The notes beneath the pieces were generated by a model, which did not search any database, was not told where the DNA came from, and saw only the letters and a list, made by a program, of their open reading frames with translations. Below, in pieces: positions 24,781 to 37,649 of a stretch of 64,000 nt of DNA (position 1 is its first letter; the number at the start of each line of letters is the position of its first letter). Both the position numbers and the translations under genes were made by a program. The DNA lies in the NCBI GenBank assembly GCA_030544235.1, contig CM060463.1:9895690-9959689 (forward strand). Direction: 5' to 3'. This DNA comes from Lepturacanthus savala (lineage: Eukaryota > Chordata > Actinopteri > Scombriformes > Trichiuridae).

Positions 24781-27122
24781 TAGCACATTCTGTGTGTGTG
24801 TGCATGTGTGTGTGTTTGTGTGTGTGTGTGGACTGTTATCTGTTGACTGATCTTGACTGTGTTTGGTAGGATTTGGGTGTATAAAATATATATAGTATTA
24901 AATATGACTTGTTTAGCAGCTTGAATTTGTTGGTAAGTGAACAACAGTGATATTGGGAGCCTGCTGTACGATCCTTTTTATTATTTCTGGCGCTCCATCT
25001 TTCCGTATTTGTTGTCCCTTTGATATGACATTACAATCCGATGAAGTCCATAAATAGAAGCATGTGGTGTGGAGTTCAATGCAATAACATGATGTCTTAA
25101 AACTTCAGTCTGATCAATGCGGTGCACTGCGTGGTTCATTTTCATTGTCCAGTTTGGTAAACATGCATGGGGCTGAGTTTTTTTTCATCTCTTCTCAAAG
25201 TCAATAGTTATTTTGGAAAAGAGGTTATCATAATTGCACCATTTAAGAGCAAACTACTATATCGACATATAACAGGAGCAGAGGATATAAACAGCTCAGG
25301 ATATCCTCTTCTTCTCCATGGCTATTAAAAGACAGTCATTTTTTTTCACACTCTCTATGCGTAGAGATGAAGGATTTGTTGAGAGAGAAGCTGTAACAAA
25401 TTATATTCTTGATTCATCTCTACTCAGTTGAACTGGGTTCAACACAGTATATAGCATTGTTATCTTGTTACAGATATATACTTACTTTGTTGTAAAGCAC
25501 CACTGGGAGTGCATTGATTTGCTTTTAATAACTGGCTTAGTATCTCACTGTTCTGTTTTAGTAGCATAAATTACCATACTTGGAATGTGCTCCGTGATCG
25601 GCCAGATCGTTTTAGTATTTAATTTTCCAGCGCACAATACCACAGCAATTGAAGTGTAGAGCATCTTTGGCCTGAGAGCCCTTTCTACTGTTTTTATGTA
25701 CTCAGGCTATCGCACCTCACACAGGAGTGCTCTCCAGCTCGTACTGATTTCATGGCACGTTGGTTTGCCTTCTCCACCAGCTTAGAGCCCATTAGTTATG
25801 CACCAGTGGATTTGAAGTTGACTGGTTGCCGGAATGGGTTTTAGTGCTTATTTGATTTACCACACTCTCCCCAGACAGCTTCACCTGTTCAAGGTAGATT
25901 ACAGCAAGGGCTGGTAGCAAGGTGGGACCTATAACCCCGGGATCCACTGATCATTGAAAAGCAACATCGGCATTGGTTGGATGATTGCACCTTGGCTGTG
26001 TGCTTTAACGTAACCAACATAACACATGTTGATTATGTTATGACAGTCTGCACCAGAAAGTTCTGTGTCAACAGGCAAAGAACACCAGTGAGAATTTGAA
26101 TACTTTTTGTATGATGTTGGATTTCATTTTTAGCTTTTTTTTTTGGAGAAGATCTCAAGGGAGGACATTTTTTTCACTGAAGACTAACCCTCTGATCTCT
26201 GTTTTTTATCATAGTTAACCAGCACGAAGAAATGATACTGCAGCACTGACAAAAAAACAAACAAAAAAAAACATCAAATGAGCCACGCTGAACACAGAAT
26301 GGGCACTTCAGTACACTCGTATTGTATTGTTCTGCCTCTTTGTCAGACTGATAACCTCCAGATGTCATCTCCAGGACTCGGGGGGACTGCAGGCTTAAAG
26401 AATGCCCCTGCAATATGCAGGCTGCCTGGGAGCAGAGAGCTGCCAGCTGGCCCTGCGTACCTCTGGGTTTCAGGAGCCCTGGGTGCATCAGGGACTCACT
26501 AACTGCTGCCTTGACATGTGTTCACGTGCATAAACAAACACAGAGATTCATCGCGCATTCACATATAAAGACAAATATACTCACACATACTATATATTCA
26601 TGCATTATTTTTTTTTTACACATTTACATGTGTGCACACATGCTTGCATCAAGTCTATCATAAATAATTTCTCATACGTGTACACAGGCATTTCCCAGAT
26701 CACTATGCACATGCACATATTATACACACATTTAAAAGGCACCTCAATTCCTGGTGGTACAAAGACAGTTTTTCTTTCTTTCTTGTGTATTTCCGGTGTT
26801 CCCATGACTCAAAAACACTGATATCATCCACTGTCACAGAATGTCAGCGGCCCATGTGGCCAAGCCCGTACCTTTGGCCACTTTTGTCGACATCCATCCC
26901 GTTCCTGAGCTGCAGCAGTCTCTGAGTTCGGCCAAGTTCCAAAGTCCTCTGCTCCTGCTGTCCTGAAAAAGCCCCATGTTCCTGAGGTGCCGCTGTTTCC
27001 TGTGGTTGTACTTCAGCAGCTTCGTGTTTCTGTGGACCTAAGGGCTCACCTGCCTGTCTCCCAGCCGCTGCACTCCATCCCACTACTTTCTATCATGGTT
27101 TCCAATGTCTTTTGAGGGACAC

Positions 27123-27467
27123 TGTCATGATCCTGTCTTTGTGTTTTTTCCCTGTCCTCCTGTGCTCTTCAGCCTTGTTAGCTCTGCCACGCTCCCAGTT
27201 TTCCTCCCAGCCAATTAGTTCCTTGCGTCTCCTCCTGTTCCATCACCTGTTCCAAATTCCCTTATCAGTTTGGTGAATATTTAAGTTCCCGTTGTTCATT
27301 TCAGTCTTTGTTAGATCATCTGTTCTGTTCTGTTTAATTTAGTTTGGTCTGTGTTTGCATTTGAGTTCTGTTTCCCAGGGTGTTTATTAAGTATTCTAAT
27401 TATTTATTAAGTATTTATTGCCTGCTGTGTCCTGCATTTGGGTCCACTTGCTCCACTCCCCGTGACA
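27123..27467. mobile_element. Probable solo LTR (345 bp)
   Basis: The block begins TGTCATGATCC and ends CCCCGTGACA, giving the 5'-TG...CA-3' ends of an LTR. GACAC precedes and TACAC follows, a possible 5-bp target duplication with one mismatch. The inner composition (runs of CCTGT/CTCCTG, then CTGCATTTGGGTCCACTTG near the end) is typical of a group of fish LTR-like repeats. No gag or pol sequence is nearby. Confidence 0.5.
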
Positions 27468-28509
27468 TACACAAGCAACGACGTAAGATAAAGGAAGGAC
27501 ATCTCTCCTTCTGCCTGACCCTGTCTCTTCTTCTTTTTTGGCTTGGAAACATTTACAAAGGAATGTTTCAAGCTCTGCCAATAGCGGGAAGCCAGATAAG
27601 GACTTTATCATAGTAGCAGCACACTGGACTGAGCGTAGACGAGGAGGAGCGTGCTCGTTGAATCAATGCCCTCTATATTCATAAGTGTCCATATGTGTTG
27701 ACGTGTAATCAGTCCTGATGATTCATCATCTGCCAAAGAGAGTGCTGTTTACCCTCTGTTGCGTGTTTGTTTAGTTTTTTTTTACATTCCTTCTTTTGAG
27801 CATCTGCAAATACACACACAGCCACTTAAACACACACACACATTCACAGACAGAGACTAATTCCACCTGCCACCCGTGGAGGGGTTGGCACGCACCCCGC
27901 CTGCCCCGTGCCAGTTGGTACCTGTGAGTGTTTTGGATGAGTGGAGCTGGAACGACAGTTATCTTATCTGGGAAACACATCTGGTCCCCTCGTTCCTCTT
28001 TCTGTCCTCTAACCATCCGCCCCGGCCGCCACGCTGCCTCCATGTCATGCTCATGCCCAGCTAAATCCACAGCCTTGGCTGTCCAGAGGCCTGGCCTGCG
28101 CTGAGCCTGCCGTCCAATCCTCTGAGCTGCGAATGTGCGAAGAGTTAAAACAAAAGATGAAAAAATACAGCGTTTGCTCAGGCAAAGCAGGCATATATTG
28201 ATAGGCTGAATGTCCTCCCCGCGTTTGGCGGGCTAATGCGAGTGTGGGTGCATGTGCACGTGTATGTACGGTGGCTGTGAAATGCGTGTTCCAGGTGGGA
28301 AGAGCAGGAGGATTTCCAATGTGCTTCAGGTGACAGCGGCACACTGCCAGTGTGTTTGCGTGTGCGCATTCACGTTGTGTGGGCACGTGTGTGCGTAAAC
28401 GCATGCGGGGCGCAGAGACAACAATAGGATTATGTGGATTACAGCAATGCAACCATTTTATACAGGAGGACACCATAGAGGATCTAAGGGGACACACACA
28501 CTTTTTACA

Positions 28510-28600
28510 CACCATTGTAACCCTTATTTCACCAGGTAAGATGAGTAAGAACACAATCTTGTATTTTGTAGCTATAGCTGGAGGGAGTCTTTGCAGGGGA
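28510..28600. repeat. Fragment of a common fish interspersed repeat
   Basis: ACCCTTATTTCACCAGGTAA followed by GATGAGTAAGAACACAATC resembles the widespread TTTATTTAACCAGGTAAG repeat of fish genomes. It is truncated, with the Tc1-like MITE starting shortly after. Confidence 0.35.
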
Positions 28601-28615
28601 CAGGGGAGCTGTTTA

Positions 28616-28972
28616 CACTACTGTTCAAAAGTTTGGCGTCACTTAGAAATGTCCTTATTTTTGAAAGAAAAGTAATATTTCTTTTCAATGAGGATAAATT
28701 TAAACTAATCAGAAATACACTCTATACATTACTAATGTGGTAAATGACAATTCTAACCGCAAATGCTGGTTTTTGGTGCAATATCCACATAGGTGTGTAG
28801 AGGCCTATTACCAGCAACTATCAGTTGTAATATAGTATAGTTCTAATGCTACAATGTGTTTGCTCATTGTGTCAGAAGTCTAATGTAATAAAAATGCTCC
28901 ATTCATTTTACAGCTCATTTTCATGGAAAACACTGACTTGTCTGGGTGACCCCAAACCTTTGAACGGTAGTG
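28616..28972. mobile_element. Tc1/mariner-like MITE, internally deleted copy
   Basis: The left end CACTACTGTTCAAAAGTTTG and the right end, read in reverse as CACTACCGTTCAAAGGTTTG, form terminal inverted repeats. Each is bordered by TA (28614-28615 and 28973-28974), the target duplication of Tc1/mariner elements. The internal sequence is shared with 20122-20613 but lacks its central segment. There is no transposase. Confidence 0.82.
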
Positions 28973-29817
28973 TACATGCACCCATACATTCCCACCTGGA
29001 AGCTGCAAATAAATCATGGTTCAGTATGATGCTCAGAAGTACCTCACCATCAAAAATAAGGGGAAGAAGACACATCCATACAAGTGTTGACCCCGAATTG
29101 CGGAATACTGTATTAATCCAAACACTGTTCATCCACTGTTTTTTTTTTAATGAAAAAGCACCAAAAGCATGTGACATTTGGAGCTGCTTTTAATCAATGT
29201 GCTCGCAGCGAGGATGAAACTGCTGGGCGAACCGCTGTTTCTCCTCCTCTCCCCTTGTTATTACACAGGCATTTCATCAATACCCGTTTCGTGTGATGAT
29301 CAGGGGGAGGTGTCACTTTTTTTTTCTTTTTTTTTTTTCGGTTTCCAGCAGGAGCAGAGAGGATGGGGACAGGTGTGGGTATAATGTTATGCGGCTGAAA
29401 CAAAAGGTGCAGGGATGGAGACAACATGTGGCACCTCTGTAAACAAAACCGGGCCATGTAGCCTTGGGGAAGTCTCGCTCTCTTAGGCAGGAGCTGAGGG
29501 CTTGGGCAGGCTCAGGTGTCTTGCCAAGGGCCTCATGAAATGTGATGCAGCAGCATTCGGAAAGTGTTTATTTATATTTCCTCGCGTTTGCCTCAATGTC
29601 ACTCTCACAAAATGTTATTTTTTTTTTTGCCGCTGTGACACCCTGTATTTTAGTTTCAATTTTAGCGGAGAAAAAAACTTGTCATTTCACGACACTTTAT
29701 AGATTCATCCCCCAACCTGTCTCAGCAATATGGAATCCAAGAAATGATAACACAGGCAACTTATTCAAAGCAAAGATGTGGCATAACATAATATGGTTTG
29801 GGTTTTTCTTTTTTCAG

Positions 29818-30000
29818 GTTGGCATTGAAGAAATGCTGTCAAGGGTGTGGGACTCCCAACCCAGAGTCATCAGGTTTTCTCGAAAACATCAGAGAAGCTC
29901 CTCCGTCAATGGGCTGAGGCGGCAGAAGAGAGACTGGGTCATCCCGCCCATCAATGTGCCTGAAAACTCCCGAGGACCCTTCCCTCATATGCTTGTCAGA
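29818..30000 (+). CDS. cdh4: cdh4 exon encoding prodomain end, furin site and mature N terminus (exon 4 by homology)
   Basis: The exon has 61 complete codons (183 bp). The first 38 residues, VGIEEMLSRVWDSQPRVIRF onward, finish the propeptide and end in the basic stretch NGLRRQKR. The mature protein then begins DWVIPPINVPENSRGPFPHM and continues LVR. Trp2 of DWVIPP is the residue that swaps into the partner EC1 pocket during trans-adhesion, and Glu11 in PEN is a calcium ligand between EC1 and EC2. The INVPENSRGPFP string and the preceding NGLRR match CDH4 better than CDH2 (INLPENSRGPFP, HLQRQKR). The acceptor is tttttcttttttcag and the donor aga|gtgagt. Both ends fall on codon boundaries. A Met-started frame running 29542-30072 crosses both splice sites, so its outer parts are not protein. 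Confidence 0.96.
29917..29931 (+). other. cdh4: Proprotein convertase (furin-type) cleavage site RRQKR, before mature Asp1
   Basis: Codons for R-R-Q-K-R lie directly before GAC-TGG (Asp1-Trp2). The last four fit the R-X-K/R-R consensus of furin-like convertases. In classical cadherins, cutting here in the late secretory pathway frees the N-terminal Trp2 strand and turns on adhesion. Position and context match the known site exactly. Confidence 0.93.
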
Positions 30001-30079
30001 GTGAGTGAAAGTTTGGATAATTTCAGGTATTTCCTATCAAGCACACCCAGCAGGCTCCAGTTTAAGTCATGATGTGATT

Positions 30080-30213
30080 TGTCAGGTATACAGCAAAATC
30101 ACCAGTGTTATTATAACATTTAAAGAGTTAATTAGTTACCTAGTAAACACTAGAAGTGTTCAAATTAACTCCTTAAGTGTTATATTAACACTGGCAATTT
30201 TACTGTGTTGACA
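30080..30213. mobile_element. 134-bp fold-back MITE just inside the intron
   Basis: The left end TGTCAGGTATACAGCAAAAT continues CACCAGTGTTATTATAAC; the right end in reverse reads TGTCAACACAGTAAAATTGC, CAGTGTTAATATAAC. The arms are nearly complementary over about 35 bases, and the centre carries ACACTAGAAGTGTT. The element starts 79 bp after the donor of the furin-site exon and would form a long hairpin in the pre-mRNA. Confidence 0.65.
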
Positions 30214-30790
30214 AAAATAATAATCCATGCTTGGGAAACACAAAAATAGACGCTTTTATGACTGGTGTCAGAAAAGTAGATCCAAGGATGAGTCAGTAGT
30301 ATTGTCACAGTAGTGTCACAGATGTTTTCAGATGTTTATTCACAGGTTTTTATTGTTTAAATATGGGGCTCTGAATTACTCTTAAAAAACTATCACAAAC
30401 ATATGACAAGTTTCCCGTTGAATACTCGCCACACGATGAAATTACCAACTATCCTCTTCATGCCTAAAAGGAATCAATTTTTACAATGAAGTTGAGCTAT
30501 TACTTACACAGAGAGAACATTTAATTTAAAGTTTAACATTTAAATGAACAATTAGTTGATGTTTTGAACACATATGTAACCAATTTCTTATTACAACCAG
30601 AGGATAGCAATAGATATTATAAATAAGGGAAATCAGAAAGTCGAACGTTTCCAAGGAGGCAGTGTCGTCTCTGCTCTGTGCTGCTACTCTAAACTCTCCT
30701 CACTCACTGCTTCTTATCAGTCACCCAGACAGATGCACAGCTTTCTGCTGGCATTTCTAACACACACACACAAAACACACACACATGCAT

Positions 30791-30793
<3 letters not shown>

Positions 30794-30845
<52 letters not shown>
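30794..30845. repeat. (CA)26 microsatellite
   Basis: Pure CA tract, 52 bp, with interrupted CA and CATA units on both sides. Confidence 0.95.
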
Positions 30846-30850
<5 letters not shown>

Positions 30851-31244
30851 ACACATACATACATAAAGTCCCTTGTACAGCAAGGCTTACACTCCCGGAT
30901 TACGGAAATCGCCTTTCACCAATGCGTCTGCAAGAGGGCAGATTTTCCACCAAAGCATGGAAACCCTCACCCTCACAAAGCACACACACACACACGCACA
31001 CAGCAGGGCCACAGCGTGTTAGGGGAGACACCAAATTGTGCTTCCCTGCTGGAGAAATGGACCCTCTTTTATCCCCTTTTCACGTGTCAGGGTGTTAGAT
31101 GGCGGGATTAAACCTCAAGGGCTTTCTTTGCGTGTGCGGTCATGTGAGTGTGGGTGAATGTGGGTGTGTGTCTCCATGTGCAACGTGGTGAGGGTGCACC
31201 CTTGTGCTTGCATAAAATATATGTGAGTACCCTCTGTCTCATGT

Positions 31245-31523
31245 AGGGCTCGGCAACATGGACTAAATCACTGACAATGTAATTGACCAAATACTCTGAT
31301 ATTGTAGGTATCACTATTGATGCTTTCAGAAAATATTTACATATTGAGATTTTTGATAAATAATTAATATTGTAGATGTAATGGCTAAATGGGTAAAGGC
31401 AAATACAGTAATAGAGCAGTCTGGTAAATTTAGAAAATGACATCAGTTTACTGTAATGCATCTTTTAGAACCAAGATATCATATCACAATACCAATAGAA
31501 TCTCAATAGGTTGCCTCAGCCCT
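31245..31523. mobile_element. hAT-like MITE with AGGGCTNGGC-type ends
   Basis: The left end AGGGCTCGGCAACATGGACT and the right end, in reverse AGGGCTGAGGCAACCTATTG, match as imperfect inverted repeats. The interior has ATATCATATCACAATACCAA, as in the fish repeat that starts AGGGCTGGGCGATATGG. No clear target duplication was found. Confidence 0.55.
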
Positions 31524-32936
31524 CAGCCAGCTGGAGGCACTGCACCATGTGGTCTCATGGGGACTTTCTCAATGCACCAAGTTCAGACTCACACTCAGAC
31601 TGAGTTCACTCTCCTGAGGATAGGAGATCGCAGTACAATCACTCTGCAATTGGAATAGTAACCTACTAACTGACAGCAATAGCTCACCTTCAACACAACT
31701 AACTACTGTGACTAAATAATCTCAAGTCAAAAGCTCCACTAACATGTCTTTCTCACATAAAATAACCTCATTGTCAGAGAGGTGCAGTGACTCATGTTAT
31801 TCAGTCTGGGATGTAGCTTAATAAAATGAAACAAATTTAATGCAACCTGATGTGTTCATTTTACATTTATATTTATTGAAGTGTGATAACATCGTCACGT
31901 ATAACGTTATAGCCTCAGAGGCAGCGCTGTTGTTCTGCCAGTAAAAACACGAGGGTTCACATTCAAACAAACTAATGAGGCAGCTACGACTGTGAGATGT
32001 TCATCTGTGAGACCAATGTTTATCTTGGAAAAAGGAACTTTATCATATATCAAAATGCTACAGAGACATTAGAGCAAGTGGTGAATTACCAAAAAGCTGC
32101 ACAGATCACTTCATGGCAGCTCCTCATATCTCTGAAAAATGACAGAGCAAATTCCCAAACAGTTACAGCACTTGGGTAAAATGACCACATATTGGGAATC
32201 TAATTGGTTCTTTCTCACCTGAAAACATATTAAACCTTAATAAAGAGACATACTACGACTCCTATGGTGATTTTGTTTTTAAACCTGGTTCCCAACCTGG
32301 CTCCACCATTGCTGCCGGTTGGTAACAAATGCCTTCTGGGATACTTGGCTGCGACATGACTCTCTGTTCTGAGGGGCGGCCAAGGCAAGTAGCTGTGGGA
32401 ATTTCTGCCATTATCTTGCTGGTCTCAGAAGTGGCCGGTAACAACCGTTAACAACCTTTACACACTTGATTCCAGGACACACCGGCTCTCCTGTGCCGTG
32501 GAAACTCTTTGAGATTTCTTCACTTGTGGTTCTACAACTCAAGCGTTCACACGGGCAGGTTGGCCAGGTTTAAAAAGGACCAATTAAACATGGGCATGTA
32601 ATTACCTGCTTTGCAATCATCAAATAATGCACATGACATGCTCAAAGAGGTGTGTGGTGTGAACTGGTGCTCACTTTCTCTTTGATTCAGTGAGAATGGA
32701 GAAAGAAGTGGCAGCAAGACACAGAGCACAATGAGAGGCTAATGCGGCGCTGCTGCTGTAGGATATTTCATCCTAGTTACACTGACGGATCCAATTACAC
32801 ACACAAAACAAACCCCTTCCTGATTTAATTGTAAATAATAATTCATATGATCACAATGCTTCCGCTTATTATTTCTTTGCCATTTCATTTTATGCATAGT
32901 GCCATTCAGGTTCCATGGCATTCCGACTTTGTCGCC

Positions 32937-32958
32937 ATCATCATCATCATCACCATCA
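32937..32958. repeat. (CAT)n triplet repeat
   Basis: About seven CAT/CAC units. Confidence 0.85.
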
Positions 32959-33630
32959 CGTCACAGTTCTGGAGCTCATATAGCAAAACCTGTTTCAGCT
33001 TCTGAAAGCTACTTTCTCTTCCTACAAAACAGAAAAAACGTTCTCGCCCTCTTCCTCTCTCCCTCTCTCACGTACCATCTAGTCACACGCATACTCCAAT
33101 AGTGTACCACTTTCATGTGTGCATTCCACTGTTGGCCATTTTTACCTCGACATGTGCAAATCAGTCATGACGAACCACAAGTGGCGCAGCTATGATGGCA
33201 TTGATTTACCATTATGCTCAAATGGAATTTGCTACTGAGCTTGCGCTGTCAAATTATTTGACGTGATAGATGTGAGTGTAGTGGAAATGGAGAGGTTGAA
33301 AAACAGCTTGAGTTAAATGGATACTGAGGTGTATGACAAGATCTACTCCTTTTGAGAGACTGAAAAGCAGTAGGGGAGGGAGATAGAAAGAGGAGGAAGG
33401 GGCACAGGTTGAGATTGAAAAAAAAAAAGAAAAGAAAAACATTTTGGAAGAGAGCTGTAAATCTGTAGGGTGAGGGAGGCCAACATTAGTTTCAGGCCAT
33501 TTGTGGCATTCTCATCTCAACCGTCTCCTTCAGCACCTACACCGGGACCAATGAGGCAAAACCAATGGAAAGCAGTCTGAATATGGGGGAGAAAAGATCC
33601 TCCTTTCATTTAAACAGGCCTCAGACACCG

Positions 33631-33652
33631 TCTCTCTCTCTCTCTCTCTCTC
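33631..33652. repeat. (TC)n microsatellite
   Basis: About 11 TC units. Confidence 0.9.
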
Positions 33653-35007
33653 TGTTTCTGACCATGGTTAGGACAAAGGAAGGAGCAAGATTTGCTGGAA
33701 ATAAGTGCACACATTGTTCAGGTAATTGAGGTAATTTTAATATCATGTGACTGAAGAGAATTATCTGGGCTTGCTGTTCCTTTTGTGAACACAGTATGTG
33801 CCATTTCCATGCAGCTAAATTAAACTGTAATGACATGTACAGTATAATGCATCCTACTACTATAATTGGTGTGTCTGTCTGTCTGGAGTTGCAGGGCACA
33901 CCGTTGCTACGATTGCCTCCAAACTTTCTCAAAGCACCCTCCAGGCATCTGGGATGGGTTTTCTCAAAAAAAAAAAAAAAAAAAAAAACAGCGTTAATAC
34001 CAATTTTATGCCAGACTTGCATTTTATGGCTGGACGTGGTTCATTATGCCATCTGCTGCTCAACAGCGCCACTCTACCCCTCTGGTTCATTGTTGAGCAG
34101 GTGCAACAAAGAATTACAGGAAAAAGCAGAGGCAGGTTATAAAATGTGGCTTATAACTGGGTCTGCACGGTGAACACATGCACAAAGGAATATTGTAATA
34201 TTGTAATAATCTTAGTTAGATCAAATTATTGATATATAAGGTGGAATATGTGAAATGTAATCTACTGTCTCAAAATGGTAGTCTACTATCTCAAAAAAAA
34301 ACAACAACAATCCAGCAATCGGGTTGCCAGGTTTATGGCCAACTGCATCAACTCATTAGCCTGCTTGAACCTGATTAGCTCTGCTATCTATTATCATTTA
34401 GAGGCATGTCTATGACAGCCAGCTATCGCTAGCCTGTTATCATTTGTTTCATCTTGCCTGGTTCGGATTCACTCTGATTTGCATCACATAATGAAAACAA
34501 GTAACATTGTTGAGGAGGAATTTGATCGACAAGTAATGTTAGCTAAGCAAGCGAGTTAGCTTAACTTACTGATCGAGGAGAAAAGTCACCATTTCCGTGT
34601 GCTTTTGATGCCATGTAAATCCTTCATATGAGTCCATCTAGCATGCTTTACTGAGATAAAGTCGTAGTCAAACCTGTGAAAAAATTGAAAGTATTTTATT
34701 CACACTACATATAGTGTTTTTCCCAGAAAAGCTATACTTTTATTCTGTGACCATCTAAAATGAAGATGTATTATTATGTTTTTTTTTGTCTTAAATATAG
34801 CATAATTGCACAATTGTAGCTTCAAAGGGGCAAAATGAGTGGATCAAAACAAGGCTTTGTACTAAAAATGACCTATACTTATACTAAGGGAATTAGAAAT
34901 AATCTCTAATACAGATCTGCTTCAAATAAGTCTTATTAACTTCAGCAGGTGAGGCAAATAAAAGTCTTGATCACTATTTGATGTCTCTAAAGGCTATAGG
35001 ATGTTTT

Positions 35008-35009
<2 letters not shown>

Positions 35010-35093
<84 letters not shown>
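35010..35093. repeat. (AT)42 microsatellite
   Basis: Pure AT tract of 84 bp. Confidence 0.95.
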
Positions 35094-35096
<3 letters not shown>

Positions 35097-37617
35097 TTAT
35101 TTCATAGACACCACAGACAACTAGGAGTCTGCAGACCTCAGATTAAGAAACAATAATCAATGAATAAATTACCAAAATGATGAATATAGTAGTTATTTAG
35201 ATATTTTTTTTTGGTTGCCAAGGGCCGGTAGAACTCTGATCTATGTGGGTCAGTGGAGAAAAACTGTGGTGTTGGACACTGAGGGAATAAATGAAAGGAT
35301 GCTGTATCTCATTTTAAGGGGGGTCACTGTGAGGCTCTCCAGGGTGTAGCCTGCAGAGTCTAATATGAAGCTTAAAACCCGAATTACCACAAGTGATCTA
35401 CTGCCCAATAATAAGGACTATTAGCCTATTTTGTGTACATTAAAAGTACATGTGATTTGGCTATAGTAGATGGAGTAAAAGACGAGATTGTCTCACTATC
35501 AGACTGAGAACAACATAGGTGAGTAGACAACAATAAAAATGTAAAAGTTTAAAATAATACAATATAAACTTATCACACGCTGCCCATTTAATTGAATTCT
35601 TTATTGATACATTGAATTATTGCATGTCTCATTGGCATGTCTCATCTATTTTTATATTTATACACTAGTGGCTTTGAATTTCTTCTTTACATTTATAAGC
35701 CTTGAAATGTGCAAGAGGTGATTCATGGATGTACAGTAAGAAGTTCCTTTATCACACATTCACATACTTTTAAAAAGAAATGAGGGTGTTCAGGTGCATA
35801 GGTGAGCCGGCATGCATCTCAGCATGATTCGGTTTACCTCATTATTTTGAATAGCCCATTAAAGGTATGGTGCTCATGGATAATATAATATGGTGCAGTG
35901 TAGTGTTGAATGTCTCGGAATAACTGGAGGCTCCTCATTTACAGGGATTTTTATTGAAAGCAAACAGAGGCACATAAACAACAGAGTTCAAGATTTTTAT
36001 TTTTTTTTTACTTTATACGGCTTTCTCCTGGATTTATTATTCAATGTAATGTGCAAAGAACATAAAATATATGCAACATATAGGTGTGTGTGGGGGAGAA
36101 AGTTAGCTCAATAAGGCTGTAATGTCTGTGCTGCTGTTTGCTCAGTACCCAAAATGAAAACACAGTGGTTTATTTACAACCTCATATTGCACAGTGCTTT
36201 TCATTACAGCTCATAATGAGCTTGTAATATGCTTTTTGGATCTGCTCGTTTTGTCTGCAGTTTTATTGCATCCCCTGCGCATTGAAATACATTGTGTCCA
36301 TTGTGTCTATTTCGTGTGTGTGGGTGTTTCCACAAACTATATTATGTCACAATGCAGGGTAAAGCAGCATTGAAACAGAAGCTTGAGTGACAATAAGGTT
36401 GCACCTGCTATTCAAAACAGTACGTTACATTATTCAAGACCAAATTTATCTAATTTTAACACTTGACAGAATTATTCATCCAAAAAAGCATTTTTTCTTT
36501 TACACCAATTACTTATTCACGCAGCTCAGCTTCCTGATGGAAAGTACTTGTACTCGCATTCTTTCACTTCTGAAAGAGGCAGTGGGGGATACTGTAAGAA
36601 CAACAGCAGTGAAATAAATTACCAAATTTGAAACAGTGAGAAACCAAATTTGTTACAGTGTTACAGTGCCCAGTTACAGATTGCAAAGAAAAAAAGCGAA
36701 AGCCTGACCTCATTCCGAGGTTATAGAAACACAATAATTCTTATATTTATTGAATTATATACTAATTAAAACAAACTTATTAATACTATATTATATTTCT
36801 GCAGAGTCTGTTCCATTAGTTACTGCTAAATGCCACTAACACTACAGGGGGGAAGATGCTGTGCCTTTAAAATCATCTCATGCCACGTCGACACCTAATT
36901 GGCAGGGAGTCTCAGCTTCAATTGCTGGCCAGCCAAAGCCTATAATTTTGTTGTTGAGAAGTGAATCAAGCTTAGTCCAGGTTATATATACTGAGCGTGC
37001 AGAGGGAATTCACTGAGATAGACGTGTCCTCTTTGTCCTCACCGAGGAGAAATCACAGATATAGAGCTTTTTTTTTTTTTTTACATCAGCACTACATCGG
37101 TGGGTTCTGTCATGTATTTCGAAGAATTTTTAGATGTAATTAGGTTCAAGCTCTTCAGAATCTTTCTGTTCTTCACTGGTGTGAAAAAAGTGCTGCTTCT
37201 TGTAGCATGTCATCATTCCTGTCCACATCGAGTTGCTACAGCAAAGGGCTTTATGAGTCATTTCCACTTTCTATTGATAGCAGGTAAAGATTATAATTTA
37301 ATTAACAATGACTGTGTCGATACATCTCAATGGCTCCAGCAATTCAGGCTCTAATTTATTAAAGTTATCATTAATAGAGCCGATAAGAAGTACTTCATAC
37401 AGTCAGTCACTCAATATTCAGGTCTCTTCTTTTTTTCCTCATGTCTAGTGCAAAAAAAGTAAAAAATATAGAGCCAGTTTTGTTTTCAGCTTCAAGGAGC
37501 AGACAGAGTTTGTTGGTATATTTCAGTTTGGTTTAAATCAGGTCATGCCGCATTTTTTTTTTCTCTTGACACCATCCTCAGAGCGTGTCTGAATCCAGGA
37601 CTTTCTTGGTGCTGAAT

Positions 37618-37618
37618 C

Positions 37619-37648
<30 letters not shown>
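37618..37648. repeat. Compound (CAC)n-(AAC)n repeat
   Basis: About five CAC units switch to about five AAC units. Confidence 0.88.

Positions 37649-37649
<1 letters not shown>

Larger units (their letters stand above)
21974..29817 (+). other. cdh4: cdh4 intron between prodomain exon and furin-site exon
   Basis: The 7844-bp intron begins GTGAGC and ends TTTTTTCAG. It contains the 30-bp palindrome, an hAT-like MITE, a (GAA)n tract, an hAT end fragment, a probable solo LTR and a Tc1-like MITE, all listed separately. Open frames in it are short and random or derived from simple repeats. Stretches such as 22.0-23.3 and 25.0-26.5 kb show nothing recognisable. Confidence 0.9.

Noticed and set aside
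28051..28554. 167-residue minus-strand frame
   Set aside because: Cys/His-rich appearance comes from CA/GT-rich sequence; no zinc-finger spacing is conserved.
30794..30845. Regular short repeats that could be mistaken for an array
   Set aside because: Dinucleotide microsatellites, not CRISPR-like repeats with unique spacers; the sequence is eukaryotic.
31905..31965. Possible second tRNA-derived repeat (GCAGCGCTGTTGTTCTGCC...GGGTTCACATTC)
   Set aside because: The B-box-like part is imperfect and no SINE body or tail follows, so the resemblance is too weak.
35110..35160. Possible hAT right end (CAGACCTCAGATTAAGAAAC)
   Set aside because: Only a short degenerate resemblance to an AGGTTAAGAACC-type end, with no partner end nearby.
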